Of a stretch of 64,000 bases of DNA, positions 1 through 10,470 are shown piece by piece. Under the pieces are notes generated by a model. That model was not told where the DNA came from. It did not search any database and saw only the letters and a list, made by a program, of their open reading frames with translations. The stretch lies in contig CM036759.1 in assembly GCA_020796225.1 (NCBI GenBank), positions 20,223,813-20,287,812 of the forward strand, in the 5' to 3' direction. Positions within the stretch are counted from its first letter, which is position 1. Each line of letters starts with the position of its first letter. Both the position numbers and the translations under genes were made by a program. The stretch comes from Arion vulgaris (Eukaryota > Mollusca > Gastropoda > Stylommatophora > Arionidae).

Positions 1-334
1 AATCCTAATTTTCAGCGAACTCTGCTCAATCAGTTTAGTTCACGATTTCTCTATTACGTAACAAATGGACGGTGTACATTTTTTTAATGAATTTGCCAGT
101 TTCATCATGAAAAAAGACAACAAGTTATGGGTTCGTTTGAATTTAATATTGAAAAGGGTTTGTGGAAATAAGAATATTTCAAATTCAACACGAAGCATAT
201 TTTAAAAATGTCTACCTACATGTGACTACGCGTCTTTCAATTCGGTCGATGCATAAACAATTTTATTTTTCTACTAGAGTCTGCAAAGTTACAACAGGCT
301 GTATTGTTTCTTATTCACTTATCACCTTTATATT
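1..334. other. unassigned AT-rich sequence
   Basis: I see no gene, recognisable repeat or RNA here. The last 13 bases before the next insert form its left target duplication. Confidence 0.5.
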
Positions 335-347
335 TATGTTTTAGTTT

Positions 348-659
348 TCAACAGCATCGATTGTTGGGGAGTTGAAGATGGATAAGGGGATATTCTTCGG
401 TCTCTTCGAGACTCTCTGTTGGATGAGGACACTAAAATCGATGTTGAATCGATCAAGCGATTTAAGCAGTTTGGAGTTACCCGTTGTTCAAGTCGAACTG
501 GATGCATGAGAGGCAGAGTGAGAGGTGTGTTTAATCAGCGAGCCACAGGAACCATCAGTATGCATACTCTTCGATATCTGTTGGGGAGACTGAGCACCTA
601 TGGGTCTGCCCGGAGTGCAATGACGTCAGTTTAGTAACCAATAACCAATAACCAATATC
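348..659 (+). mobile_element. 5'-truncated 3' end of an RNase H-bearing LINE
   Basis: The insert encodes the end of an I/Ingi-like pol protein: LLDEDTKIDVESIKRFKQFG near its start, and a final LWVCPECNDV that appears after a shift of frame. The same sequence recurs at 19607-20018 and, inverted, at 13460-13695, and it is homologous to the RNase H tail at 39895-40444. The insert ends in short AACCAAT repeats, as LINE tails do. It is flanked by a perfect 13-bp direct repeat (TATGTTTTAGTTT at 335-347 and 660-672), which marks target-primed insertion of a truncated copy. It is not functional. Confidence 0.85.
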
Positions 660-904
660 TATGTTTTAGTTTATTTAGTATTTCGGGTTGATATATGTTT
701 TCTTGTTAAAGGCATACTGTCGAAACGTCGAGTGTTATCACTTTTCATATTTACTCGTTTTTATTTACTTGCTAAAGTAACATTGTCATATACCTGTTCT
801 CATTCACATACCTGTTTACTCGGTGTTAACGTATGGTTCCCGTTGTTCTCTTCAGATCTGATCTGATCCGGACTGACCAACTCAGATCTGTAGGCTTCCA
901 TATA

Positions 905-956
905 TTTGTTCGACGTGCAGTGATGGTGATCCGACGACTAAACTAAACTAAAACAT
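905..956 (+). mobile_element. short tail of RNase H LINE
   Basis: About 47 bases match the very 3' end of the element at 40394-40442 (TTTGTTCGACGTGCAGTGATG and the repeated ACTAAA tail). This is an extremely 5'-truncated copy with no coding capacity. Confidence 0.7.
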
Positions 957-984
957 CGCCCAGTCATATAAAAGTACTTCGGAA

Positions 985-1270
985 ATGAAACATCTTCTTC
1001 TCTTGTTGTTACACTGCTACGAGGGGTTGTTGCAAAATGTTGTGGTTTTACTTTTCCATCTTGTGCCGTTTTAGTGGCTTGGGTGATAGTTATTTGTTTT
1101 CTTTTTGACAGGATTCAGTTATGCCATCTTACCTTCATTTTTGTGGTCTTCATCTCGTCTTCTGTCCTGATATTCTGTTGTCGAAGACTTTTGCATAATG
1201 TGAATGCTTTCTTATTAAGTGGTCAAACTACTTTATTCTTTGTTTCTCAATGTGATTCAAGAGTTAGTTT
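985..1270 (-). mobile_element. LINE 3' end, family with GRPRKRW tail (copy 1)
   Basis: Read on the minus strand, this is a decayed relative of 10050-10470: the basic stretch before the stop, the ATTACxAAxCxACTxxxGxAG zone, and the CxACGACAxTGGGCAACAACC-like end. Upstream on the same strand is the degenerate GHL/RM segment typical of LINE C-termini. Frames are broken. Only the C-terminal domain and 3' tail survive. Confidence 0.65.
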
Positions 1271-1317
1271 TTATATTTAATTAGATTTTTACTTGCTTAT
1301 GTGATACTAAGAAATAG

Positions 1318-2326
1318 GCCTAGATGGGGATGATATCAGACTAATAAGTAACATATACTGGGAACAGACAGCAATAATAAAATATGAAAATAGCTACTCT
1401 CCATACATAGACATAAAGAGAGGAGTGAGACAAGGATGCATACTGTCACCAAGCCTATTTAACATCTACACAGAGAAAATCTTCAAACAACTAGAGGGAA
1501 TGCCAGGACTCAAGATCAATGGAAAATAATAAATAACTTAAGATATGCAGATGACACAGTATTGGTAGCAGAAAATGAACAAGATCTACAAGAATTAGTG
1601 GACCAATTTGACAGAACTAGCAAGGAATATGGATTAGACATTAACATACAGAAAACAAAAACTATGGTAATCAACAAGGAAATGGAAAACCTAAAATGAA
1701 TATAAAAATACATGGAGAATTACTACATCAAGTAAAAGCTACTCCTATCTCGGTCAGATGATAACAGATGATGGCAGATGTATAACTGAAATTAAAAGAG
1801 AATAGGAATGGCCAAGGATAATTTCAATAGTATGAGAAAGTTACTGACATCCAAACAAATCACAAACAGGCTAAAAATTAGAATGATCAAATGCTATATA
1901 TATCCTATATTAATGTATGGCTCGAAACATGGACAATGAACAAGCAGTTAGAAGACAGAATTGATGCATTTGAGATGTGGATATATAGAAGAATAAGCAG
2001 AGTTTCATGGACAGAAAAACAGACAAATAAACAAGTTTTAGGAAAACTAGGCATGAAGAAACAATTATTAAGAGAAATAAAATTCAGACAAGTAAAGTAT
2101 TTTGGGCACATAAAAGGCATGACACCATGATAAAACATTTACTAGAGGGGAAAGTTGAGGGAGAAGAGCAAGAGGAAGACCGAGAGATAAGTGGAGGGAA
2201 ACTTTAAGAAATGGACAGGTTACAGTCTGGCAGTGTGCAACACCAAGCGAAAGACAGAGGATGCTGGAGATTCATTGCAGCCAACCTTCGATGTGGAGAC
2301 GGCACCTGATGATGATGATGATGATG
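1318..2326 (+). mobile_element. LINE reverse-transcriptase fragment with 3' end
   Basis: Conceptual translation gives RT motif B (KRGVRQGCILSPSLFNIYTE, about 1410-1470), the catalytic YADDT box (1544-1558) and the following thumb segment with NIQKTKTMVI. The LINE C-terminal domain follows: ETWTMNKQLEDRIDAFEMW at about 1925-1980, then VSWTEKQTNKQVLGKLGMKK. The copy ends in a GAT microsatellite (about 2309-2326). Stops and shifts occur, for example just before YADD, so it is a pseudogene. The same 3' end lies inverted at 55313-55870. The endonuclease half and most of RT are missing. It belongs to the endonuclease/RT LINEs with an L1-like RT; the clade is not resolved. Confidence 0.85.
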
Positions 2327-2570
2327 TGATACTATACACAAGTGGCTTTGTCGTTAAACACCAATTTACTTAACATCACCGCAGCCTCCCCGCGCTTTTC
2401 TCCAGCTCTTGTCTGATCCGGTCTGACCACTCAGATTTGTAGATTTCCGTTTATCGTTTCAATGAGATATACCAGTTTCAAATAAGGTTTGTTACAGAAA
2501 CATTAGCAACCAACTAGTAGTTAAAAGTGAGGTCTTTTAGATTGTTAAACAAAGTAGAATGTTGAGAAAT

Positions 2571-2645
2571 TATATATGGTGTACATCTGTATGTGGTATA
2601 TATGGTGTACAACTGTATGTGGTATATATGGTGTACAACTGTTAA
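2571..2645 (+). repeat. 26-bp tandem repeat, three units
   Basis: The unit TATATATGGTGTACAACTGT plus ATGTGG is repeated almost exactly three times. The TGTACA core is palindromic. No coding potential. Confidence 0.8.
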
Positions 2646-2942
2646 GAAATACATTGTACAAATTTGAAGTGGTAAAAAAAGTATTTATCAGAATAGATTA
2701 ACAAACAAATACGAGCTGGGTACATACATCGTAAATCAAATCAGCTGGGCACATAATGAAAACTACTTTCAACAAAAGTGAAAAGGGAAGGTTTCAGACA
2801 AGCAGTTCAGAAAAAGAAAGTTTAAACTTAAAGATTAGTTAATAATGGTTAGTTAATTAACGAGCAATTAAGTTAATTATTAGGTAAGTTAGTCTAGTTT
2901 AGTTAGTTAGTTATTTAATTAGTCAGTTAGTTGTTAGGTGCT

Positions 2943-3032
2943 ATCACATGGACATCATGCAGTCTATCAGCAGAGTAAAATTGGGCGCCAAGGACGTATC
3001 ACATAGACGTCATGCAGTCTATTAGCGGATGT
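2943..3032 (+). repeat. imperfect direct repeat, two units of about 57 bp spacing
   Basis: The block TATCACATGGACATCATGCA, continuing GTCTATCAGCAGA, returns as TATCACATAGACGTCATGCA, continuing GTCTATTAGCGGA. The four or so differences between the two blocks are all transitions. Confidence 0.7.
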
Positions 3033-3595
3033 GTATACCTCGACAATCTCACGTCCTATATATATATATCTGTGTGTGTGCTAAAGCAAGCATGTAATGC
3101 ATAGCTTGGTATGAATTGTCTCTTGTCCACCGAACACTGAAGGATAAACATTATAAACTCATTTCACTCCATCCAGCCTCTTCCATTAGATTATGATCGC
3201 TGTAAGATAGTCCTAGTCGTTGGTTAGACACCGATAGCACGAGATTTTGATTGTAAAAGCGACGAACTTCACACTATATCAAAGGCTGTCATCACTCTAA
3301 GAGTTCCCAATCCCTTTCTTGCTGTAATGATGATGTCAGTAACATAGTTTCGGTGGGGCCGATTTATATAAAATTTGAGGTATTTCCGATTTAATGCCCT
3401 ATCAATGTGCTGTACACACTTTCTGCTAAACGGCGGGGATTTGTAGTCAACTCGGTTATTTAACGAGTTACATGTCAGAAGTGGCTTGCAGGATTGAATT
3501 CTACTCCTTATATGTTACACAAGACAGTCAGTAGATCAAATTTCTCTGTTTAAGGACCGAAGCTATCTCTTCTCTATCTCTGCTCTGCTGGTTGG

Positions 3596-3845
3596 TCATT
3601 ATGTTTTGGTATGTCAATATGTTTTGTCAGGTCAATATGTTTTGAGGTCTCATGTCTTGGTTGGTCATTATGTTTTGGTAGGTCAATATGTTTTGTCAGG
3701 TCAATATGTTTTGGTAGGTCATTTGGGTTTTGTGGTAGGTCAATATGTTTTGGTAGGTCAATATGTTTTGGTAGGTCAATATGTTTTCGTAGGTCAATTT
3801 GTTTTGGTAGGTCAATGCGTTTTGGTAGGTCAATGTGTTTTATTC
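3596..3845 (+). repeat. 18-bp minisatellite
   Basis: Units of the type GGTAGGTCAATATGTTTT repeat about 13 times with small length changes. Because 18 is a multiple of three, two overlapping open frames arise (repeating VGQYVL and GRSICF). They are repeat artefacts, not genes. Confidence 0.9.
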
Positions 3846-4016
3846 AAGAAAAAAACCATAGTTCTACGGGGTACCCCTTTCTGAATGCGAGTAATATCTG
3901 CACAATGAATATGACAGTGTGGAAAGAATAATATAAGAGGGAAAGACAAAAACTATGTGGAGATGTATTCTTACACAAGAGACATGTCAAGGTAAAGATT
4001 CCTCGCAGTCAGAAAT

Positions 4017-4280
4017 CCGCCCATGTGGTAACAGGGCTGCAAGGAAAGCAAAGAATAGTACCACTGTGGCCTACAAGGCCTGTCATAAGAGATGACTGAG
4101 AGGACCTAGGGAAGCTACCCTTGTAAATAAAAAGCATTGCAGAAATCGTATGTGCTAGTCTACTTGTGGGCACATAACTGACACAACGTACAATCGCTCC
4201 TAGGCTCAGATCCCATACAAATAACACGGATTGGTTAACAAGTAGTCGATAGGGGGCGTTCGAAAAAGAAGAAGAAGCAG
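4017..4280 (+). mobile_element. SINE family B, copy 1
   Basis: About 260 bp, shared with 37824-38075, 40655-40906, 45524-45786 and 62552-62802, and with minus-strand copies at 37181-37444, 44061-44305 and 49335-49520. Conserved landmarks in order: CCC-GTGGTAAC-GGGGC head, AAAGAATAGTA-CAC, GACCTACAAGGCATGTC, AGTAAATAAAAAGC, GCAGAAATCGGATGTGC, ACAACGTACAATCGCTC, and a GAAGAAGAA tail. The head resembles the start of a tRNA but no clean B box is visible, so I call the origin open. Confidence 0.8.
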
Positions 4281-6119
4281 TCACAAAACAATGTGCAGAT
4301 TTCTCGAATTTTTATCTGATATTTGCTATAATTAATTTAACATCATATTTATGTTGAAAAGCTGTTCCCGGACTGAATTTGTCAACTTCTGTAGTGTTTA
4401 TTAATATCCATCTGAATTGTTCAATTTGCAGTAGCAGTTGTATGAATTTGAGTTCTGGGAAATAAAGACAACTAGGTAAACATTCAGGGCGGAAGAAATA
4501 GGGAATTGACAATTTTAATGGATCACAGTTCATTGTATGGTGTTTGCTAGTTGATCGCAGTAAAAAATAGTTCAAACGTCTAGGACAGCGTTAAGGAAGT
4601 GTCTCTGAATATGAAAGTTCATTTTTATGTATAATCTGACACAGAGTTACTGGGTAGTCGTACGTAGTCGAATTAGTCATTTGACCAAAGTAAGTGTTCA
4701 GAAATGTGTTGGTTCTATTGACAAAATATTACATTTTATTATACTTTCTAAGGACTAATGTGTATCTGAATACTAAATGCATATAATTTTGTCTCATGGG
4801 ACATCATAAAACGCAGCTGTTCTCAGACGTTATTTCTTTATGGGTACGTTATTTTTATTAACAGAAAAAGAAGAAAACACACAAGACAAAAAGCTAGATT
4901 GGATGTTTTTGTCCGAATTATATTTACTCGAAACTATCATTGATAGTGCACGTACACAGTAGTAGAATTTTACTCTAGTCAGAAAGTAGTGACTGTATTA
5001 TCAGCTTGATAGACTAAGAACTGATCGTAAACTGGACAACACTTTCTTTCACTTTAGTGTAGTGCGACTCGAAGACAGATTCACCAGACCAACGAAGCTA
5101 GAACAATTACAATCAATTGTACTACAGTGAAACAATAACGACTCAGTTCAGTGATATATATATATGCACAGGTAAATACAAAGCAAATGTCTCGTTTGCA
5201 TGCTGAAGAATTTGCTCCATATTTTTCTTATACCAACGACACATGATGATCGACTTCACGTCGGCAGTCTTTTCTTCTCAGCGTTTCTCTGGTTACTCTC
5301 ACTTCTTCTGTCTCTTCCCCTTTACTCTAAGTGTGAACATGTATTATATATATGCTCACACATTCATAGATATATATGTATATAATATATATAAATAAAT
5401 ATATATATATATATATAATAAGTGTGCTATATATACAAGAGATATGCACTTTTTTATCACAAATAATTGTTTGTTATAACCCCTAGGATAGTATCGAGTC
5501 TTTAAAATAGTCACGGGTGTCCCCGAAACAGTTTGAGAACCATTGTTATAAATATTTTTGGTACTCTATGTGTGCGTGTTTGTGTGTGCGTGAGTTAGTG
5601 ATTGCATATGTGTGTAAGTGTGTGTTTTAATATTTGCAGTTAGACCCTAATGTATAACACTTATGTTATCATTTATCATGTCTAGCTTGGCATCACTTCA
5701 ATAAGAGAAAATAATAAAGTTCAGCTGCCATTGAATTTTTTAGAGATTTCTCAAAAAGAGCCATAAGCTGTTAACAACTGATAAATATCTAGTTGGACAC
5801 ACGGGCAGTGTAGAGACAGACTAAGATAGTAAGATTTTGCAGCGCAGACTGTCAATCACATGTGTCTCTTGAGAGAAATATACGAATTCCTGTACTATAA
5901 TATTTCTTTTATGTGACTAATTTCAAGAAATTGAATAGTTTTATTGCAAGAAATGCCACCTTTCGATGGCTAAAAAAATAAATGGGAAAAAATTGCAGAA
6001 AGTTGTGAAATACCAACATTTAAAAAAATGGTTCTTTGTGAGTTTGAAACTTCTTATTCGATATTTTCTTTAAGAATGTATTTCTAGAAATTTTGGGATA
6101 ATGGTAGAAAGAAAAACTC
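4281..6119. other. unassigned AT-rich interval
   Basis: No gene or known element recognised. It holds an (AT)n run at about 5389-5420 within a larger TATA-rich stretch, and a TG-rich tract at about 5567-5630. Confidence 0.5.
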
Positions 6120-6696
6120 ATTTCAGAACAGAGCACCAGAGACGATTTTGAGCACCAGAGTCGGACAACCCAGGCAAATAGGAGCACGGTGAAAACTGGC
6201 GGTGACGATAAGGCAGACACCGGGACAGAGCAGACACTCATGCGGACGATGCACGGGCGGGCCCACATGGGAGGAGATCCGGCCCCCCATCACATGGATT
6301 GGGGCCCGAGTTAAGACCAGGCGGTGACAGCCCAGGCACATGTGAGCATGGTGAGAGTTAACGGAAATGGTGAGGTAGGCACCAGGGCAGAGCCAGCACG
6401 CATGCGAACGATGCACGGGTGAGCCCACATGGGGTGAAACCCGTGCCCCATCACAGGAGGGGCCCCGGGTTGAGCCCCAGGCGGGGACAGCCCAGACAAA
6501 TGTGAGCACGGTGGGAATTGACGGAAAGGGTGAGGCAGGCACCAGGGCGGAACGTGCACGCATGAGGGCGATACACGGGTGATCCCACAGGCGAGCAGAA
6601 AAGCATGGCGAGAGGGTGTGCGGACCGCCCAAATGAGCAGAAAAACTGGAAAACCCAGCAGAGGTGAAGCCAGTCCACATTTCCGTCCACATCGAA

Positions 6697-6790
6697 GGAA
6701 CTACTGCTGCCTTGTAGTTTGATTGGGGACAATCAAAGACTAGCGGAGCAAACCGTACACAAAACTGAACGGGTGTCAAACTAAGTAGTC
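6697..6790 (+). other. candidate structured-RNA module 1 (copy 1)
   Basis: Two adjacent hairpins: ACTGC-TGCCTT-GTAGT (6703-6718, one G-U pair) and an 8-bp stem TTTGATTG/CAATCAAA (6718-6725 with 6730-6737) closed by GGGA, a GNRA-type tetraloop. AGCGGAGCAAACCG follows. The neighbouring module has the same loops on different stems. Function unknown. Confidence 0.45.
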
Positions 6791-6877
6791 CACAAAAAGA
6801 CCTGTTCGCTGGGCAGATGGCGCTCATAAACCCGAGAGGGTAGGCTATCTAAGGGTCGCTGCCCTAAAAATAAAACA

Positions 6878-6965
6878 GTAACCTGCTGCCTTGCAGGTTT
6901 GGCTGGGGACAGCAAAGAGCTAACGGAGAGCGAACCCAGTAAACGCTGGTTGAAACTAAACACAC
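6878..6965 (+). other. candidate structured-RNA module 2 (copy 1)
   Basis: AACCTGC-TGCCTT-GCAGGTT (6880-6899, seven pairs) is followed by GCTG-GGGA-CAGC (6902-6913) and then GCTAACGGAGAG (6919-6930) and CGAACCCAGTAAACGCTGG. Relative to module 1 the loops are kept while the stem bases change on both sides, as expected for a base-paired RNA. Function unknown. Confidence 0.45.
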
Positions 6966-7199
6966 CACCGAAGGATAAGCACCTGTACTCTAATAGATAC
7001 TGAAGGTTGCGCACGTACATCCGTTCTTGATGTTTGGCTGTTTATATAACACAATAAAACGATAAAAACGCCCTAAGAACGATCACGAGAGAGAGAGAGA
7101 GAGAGCGAGAGACAAAGATAAGACCTTAACGTAAATCTTTATTCGTGTTTGATAGATTATTCGCAAGCTTTGATTATACACAGTTGACTGAGTAATGAT

Positions 7200-7345
7200 G
7201 GAAGAAAACTAGTCACGACAGAGATGAAACGTCTACGCAGAATGCTGGGAGTATCAAGAAAAGAACTGTTTACAAATCAATAAGACATCAGAAATAAAGT
7301 GGGTACAACATCATTAGAGTGAGAATAGTAAAGAATAAGAAGTTG
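7200..7345 (+). mobile_element. LINE C-terminal fragment, family G
   Basis: A block reading MKRLRRMLGVSRKELFTNQ, with a shift afterwards, matches the 'KIKCLRRMMAVSRRDRFTNE' zone of the LINE tail at 22190-22510. Only this short stretch is recognisable and it is broken. Confidence 0.6.
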
Positions 7346-7404
7346 TTTTTTAAGAACCCCAGGGAACGCAATGAATAGGAGCAATAAATAGACAGTGTAT
7401 AAGT

Positions 7405-7500
7405 ATTAGGGGCTTCCAGAAAAAAACCCACCAAATTACCAATTACAGGACTCGAACCACTTACACTTAATTTTTACGGCACCCATTGTCAAGAACTGCA
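7405..7500 (-). mobile_element. tRNA-like SINE fragment
   Basis: The minus strand has GGTTCGAGTCCTG, a good RNA polymerase III B-box, followed by a TTTTTTTCTGGAAGCCCCTAAT segment like the region after the B box in SINE family C. No A box can be placed with confidence. Confidence 0.4.
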
Positions 7501-7917
7501 AATACTAGCGTTTTTACGAAGACAATAATCGAGTTATTCAAAACAATAGATGTACTGATGAATGTCTTCACAAATGCTTAGTTTTCCTAGACAGAATAAT
7601 TTGGTTCAATCGAGCAGTGTTTGCTCAAAAACATGACATAAGCTTATTGTGTTTATTGTTTAAAAAATCCTTAATTCTCCTCTTACAATAAACTTGAAGC
7701 TACTTTGAATGATAGATGCATGTTTGTTATATGTGTGTACCTGTGTCTATGTATGTTGTTTCATCCCAAATACACAAGTACAATCATGGACATTGAAAGT
7801 TATATATCAACTTTCTTCAATTCTTGATGGAATTCATCTTGAAAACGTACATGGTCGACTTTGGTAGCCATTAATTTGGAAAATGCACATAACAGTATCT
7901 TCTTCTTCTTCTCGTTC
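7501..7917. other. unassigned AT-rich interval
   Basis: I see no gene or named repeat in this stretch. Confidence 0.5.
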
Positions 7918-8300
7918 TCACTAGATTGGGATTTCGGATTCTCTAATAAAGGCAGCCGTCTGCCTCAGATTATCAGCCACGCCATACAGTTTGTCTTGGA
8001 CGCTAGTGTAAGTGGGCCACCTCTTTTTCTCAAGTCTGCATACTGGGGGCAGTTATGTAGGATATAATTTTTATGATTTCTGCTTCCCCGTTTGTGCCAA
8101 CCTCTTCCCGCAGTAAGTTTTGACCAACCTCTTGATGGTAGGTCTGACATTCTTACTGTGTGGCTATATCTCCGAGACAGATTGGCGACCGTAGAATCCG
8201 TTATCCCATTTCTCATTGTGAGGGGTCGTTGCAACATGTTATGCGCCTTACGAATTGGTGCATCCGTTTTCTGCAAGCATTTGTTTCGGGTTAGCATTCC
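7918..8300 (-). mobile_element. C-terminal remnant of an RNase H LINE
   Basis: The minus-strand translation contains ILHNCPQYADLRKRGGPLT, the CPxxxxLR signature found near the C-terminus of many RNase H-bearing LINE proteins, preceded by a run of about 70 open residues. The same signature occurs at 23904-24060 (HVLQDCLHLCELR). No stop-free full domain remains. Confidence 0.6.
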
Positions 8301-8529
8301 CTAGCATAACAGTATAATATTTGTCTTACCTGAGATCCTACTTCTGAAAATAAACATTTCATTAGCTTTATCCACCATGGTGTAGGCTGCTCTATTTGAG
8401 AGGAGAGTGGTATTGTGGTTCATGGATAACGATGACACATGAAGTCATGATTTGATGATCTCAGGGTATCCTACTGTAGTTTATCAAATCCAGTGTGTAT
8501 ACAACAGTTAGCGTGCCCTCAGAATGCAC

Positions 8530-9538
8530 GACCGGTGTGCACTATGTCCTTTGCAGATGACATACTTACCTAATGTGGGAGACGAGACAAAGATGAGGTA
8601 GGTATAACCCTTCAACGGGAACTTGATCGATTTAGTACATGGTGTAACAGTACAAGAGCAACGGTCAATCTAGCCAATGCATATGGAAAATGGTTCTTAT
8701 TAATTTTCTTGTTATTCCCAAGACTTGAGCCAACAGTCGAAATTAGTGGACATAATATTGAAAGGACATTATTCATTAAACACCTCAGCGTCAATTATTG
8801 TTACAGAAGCCTCTCTTTCCGCAACCATGCTGTTGACATCATCAGCAAGACAAGAAAAAGGTTGGAAATTCCTAAAGTGGTGACAGTCGCTGATTTTGAA
8901 AAATGTTGTTCTGTCTATATCATATATTTGTGTTATCGGCGAATGGGTAAGGATTAAGCTTCCTTAAGATCAACATAGTTCAACTGAAGAGGTTAGATAA
9001 GATGGAACACGAGGCAGTGTGATTTATTCTTGGTTGCGTATGGGATACTTCATGTTGATTTATGTGGCATATGTTTAACTAACCAGAAATGTTTCGATCA
9101 CACAATGTTGCTCATTAGAATACATACGTGCCTATGTCTGCTGATAGACGGCAGCTACTATACGGCTCTATGACAAAAGGAAACAACAGTAGAATAAAGA
9201 GGGAGCTGCCTTGGATAGTACAAGAGGAGGATACAGTCTCTTAGGGTTATCTACTTGATCACATCAGCAATAGTGATAAATAAATGGACTAATAATGCAC
9301 TGCGACGGCATAAACCTATAGAGGTTACATCCACCGTGTTCCGATATTCCAAGGAATTGCCCCAAAAATCTACAAATGAATAAGAAGCATCATTTAAAAG
9401 TACTCTGCACTTTCTAAACGGATGGTTCGGTTATTCGGGAGAAAGATCTGGATGGGCTCATGCGGTGGAGTTGAATGGAAGGGCAGTAAAGGAAGAAACA
9501 GTGAATTCAGTTCAACCACTTCAAGCATTGCAATGAAG
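8530..9538 (+). mobile_element. LINE fragment: end of RT palm to start of RNase H
   Basis: SFADDI (about 8542-8559) is the RT catalytic box. It is followed by ITLQRELDRFSTWCNSTRAT and by a stretch to about 8957 that corresponds to the thumb and linker of I/Ingi-like elements (HLSVNY, ISKTRKRLEIPKVVTVADFE). After much decay the frame resumes at about 9419 with NGWFGYSGERSGWAHAVELN, which resembles the TDGS-xxxxSGWG opening of RNase H (first catalytic Asp position). The match stops exactly where the inverted LINE tail at 9541 begins, so that later insertion probably cut it. Pseudogene. Confidence 0.65.
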
Positions 9539-9540
9539 AT

Positions 9541-10030
9541 TCATCATCATCAAATAGCTTGTCTTCAGCAGAACTTTGCCACTCCAACAGTCCTCCGGAA
9601 TTTCTCTCTCATAGGCCAAATGTCCAGCCTCTGCAGCCGTCATGTTCAAACCATCAGTTACATCCTGAATCCATCTTCTCCGTGGTCTTCCTCTTCTTCT
9701 TTTGCCGGTATGCCTCCTTCCATGATGGTCTTCTCAAGCCCTTCATGTCTTTTTATATGTCCAAAATATCTCAATTTTCTCTTCCTTATTCGTAGCATCA
9801 GCCAGTTTTCTTTGATTTTTGAGTTCTTTCTGAATAAATCTATTTGTTCTTTTCTCTGCCCATGATATACGGATGACTCTTCTGTAACATTTATATTCAA
9901 AAGCACATATATGTTTTTCAACTGCCTTATTAAATGCCATACTTCACACCCATACTTTGCCCCTGGGAATATGCATAGTATTCTGATCTTTGTTTTATTA
10001 TCAGTTCCGTTCTATACTGTTCTTAGTTGT
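9541..10030 (-). mobile_element. LINE 3' end, family A (inverted)
   Basis: The minus strand reads GVKYGxxFNKAVEKHICAFE, RRVIRISWAEKRTNRFIQKE, KIEIFWTYKKTxGLEKTIMEG and a C-terminal end rich in AATGKEE/D-like residues, with frame shifts. The 3' tail is a GATGATGA-type repeat at 9541-9555. Related copies are at 34590-35093 (plus), 53707-53956 (minus, tail only) and 60370-60990 (minus). This is a 5'-truncated retrotransposon copy. Confidence 0.75.
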
Positions 10031-10049
10031 TTAATTTTGTTGTAAAGCA

Positions 10050-10470
10050 ATGAAGATTCTTCTTCTTCTTCTTCGTCTTCTTTGTTTGTTGTCACATTGC
10101 TACCTGGTTGTTGCCCAGTGTCGTGGTTTTCTGTTTTTGTCTTGCGCTGTTCTGGGGGCTTGTGTGATTGTTATTTTTGCTCTTTCACAAGATTCTACTA
10201 TACCATCTAACCATCTTTTCCTTGGTCTTCCTCTTGCCTTCGTTCCCGGTGTTCTGTTGTAGAAGACTCTGTATACTGTGGAGTTTGGATGCATTCTTAT
10301 TAAGTGGCCAAATCACTTCATTCTTTGTTTCTCAATGTAATTCAAGCAAGGTTCAGTGCCAACTTTCCTTCTTATGCTGATGCAATGAAGATTAGCTGCG
10401 GTACCTGATGAGATCTTATCTCTAGCACAACAAAAACGGCATGTACAACTATAGTAACAGACTCGATTAC
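10050..10470 (-). mobile_element. LINE 3' end, family with GRPRKRW tail (copy 2)
   Basis: The minus strand translates to DKISSGTAANLHCISIRRKV, then FGHLIRMHPNSTVY and ARGRPRKRWLDGIVESCERA, ending in RHWATTR and a stop. The GHLxRM and RGRPRKRW blocks are the standard C-terminal landmarks of endonuclease/RT LINEs. Sibling tails are at 985-1270 (minus), 20100-20545 (plus) and 60220-60345 (plus). It abuts the family A tail at 9541-10030 in the same orientation. Confidence 0.75.

Larger units (their letters stand above)
2327..3595. other. unassigned sequence with small local repeats
   Basis: No gene is seen. Between the small repeats listed separately there is TTAG-rich low-complexity DNA at about 2838-2935 and a short TA/TG run near 3059-3080. 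Confidence 0.5.
6120..7110 (+). mobile_element. GC-rich dispersed element of unknown class, copy 1
   Basis: This roughly 1-kb block is markedly richer in G+C than its surroundings. It opens with about three tandem units of near 160 bp (starts about 6155, 6319 and 6480; landmarks CCCAGGCACATGTGAGCA, GGCAGGCACCAGGGC and GATGCACGGGTGAGCCCACA). A unique joint with GCAGAAAAACTGGAAA follows, then two related hairpin modules (6697-6790, 6878-6965), and it ends in a GA microsatellite at 7085-7110. The same order, including GATCxCG before the GA run, is found at 49740-50785, so it is a dispersed repeat, probably a retroelement read toward the GA tail. No protein family is recognisable. A 234-residue minus-strand frame over the tandem units only reflects their composition. 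Confidence 0.6.

Noticed and set aside
3606..3931. 106-codon cysteine-rich repeat protein
   Set aside because: Two frames of an 18-bp minisatellite; no signal for expression and no domain.
6123..6827. 234-codon minus-strand frame in the GC-rich element, the longest ORF in the window
   Set aside because: It runs across three tandem repeat units and a hairpin zone, has a Pro/His/Cys-rich repetitive composition with no domain, and the second copy of the element does not keep the frame.
6850..6965. hammerhead ribozyme
   Set aside because: Neither strand has the CTGATGA and GAAA core in the right order; only a looser HDV-like resemblance remains, and I list that as speculative.
9422..9865. 147-codon plus-strand ORF
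   Set aside because: It joins the RNase H start of one LINE to the antisense of another across their junction at 9540, so it is a chimera of two inserts.
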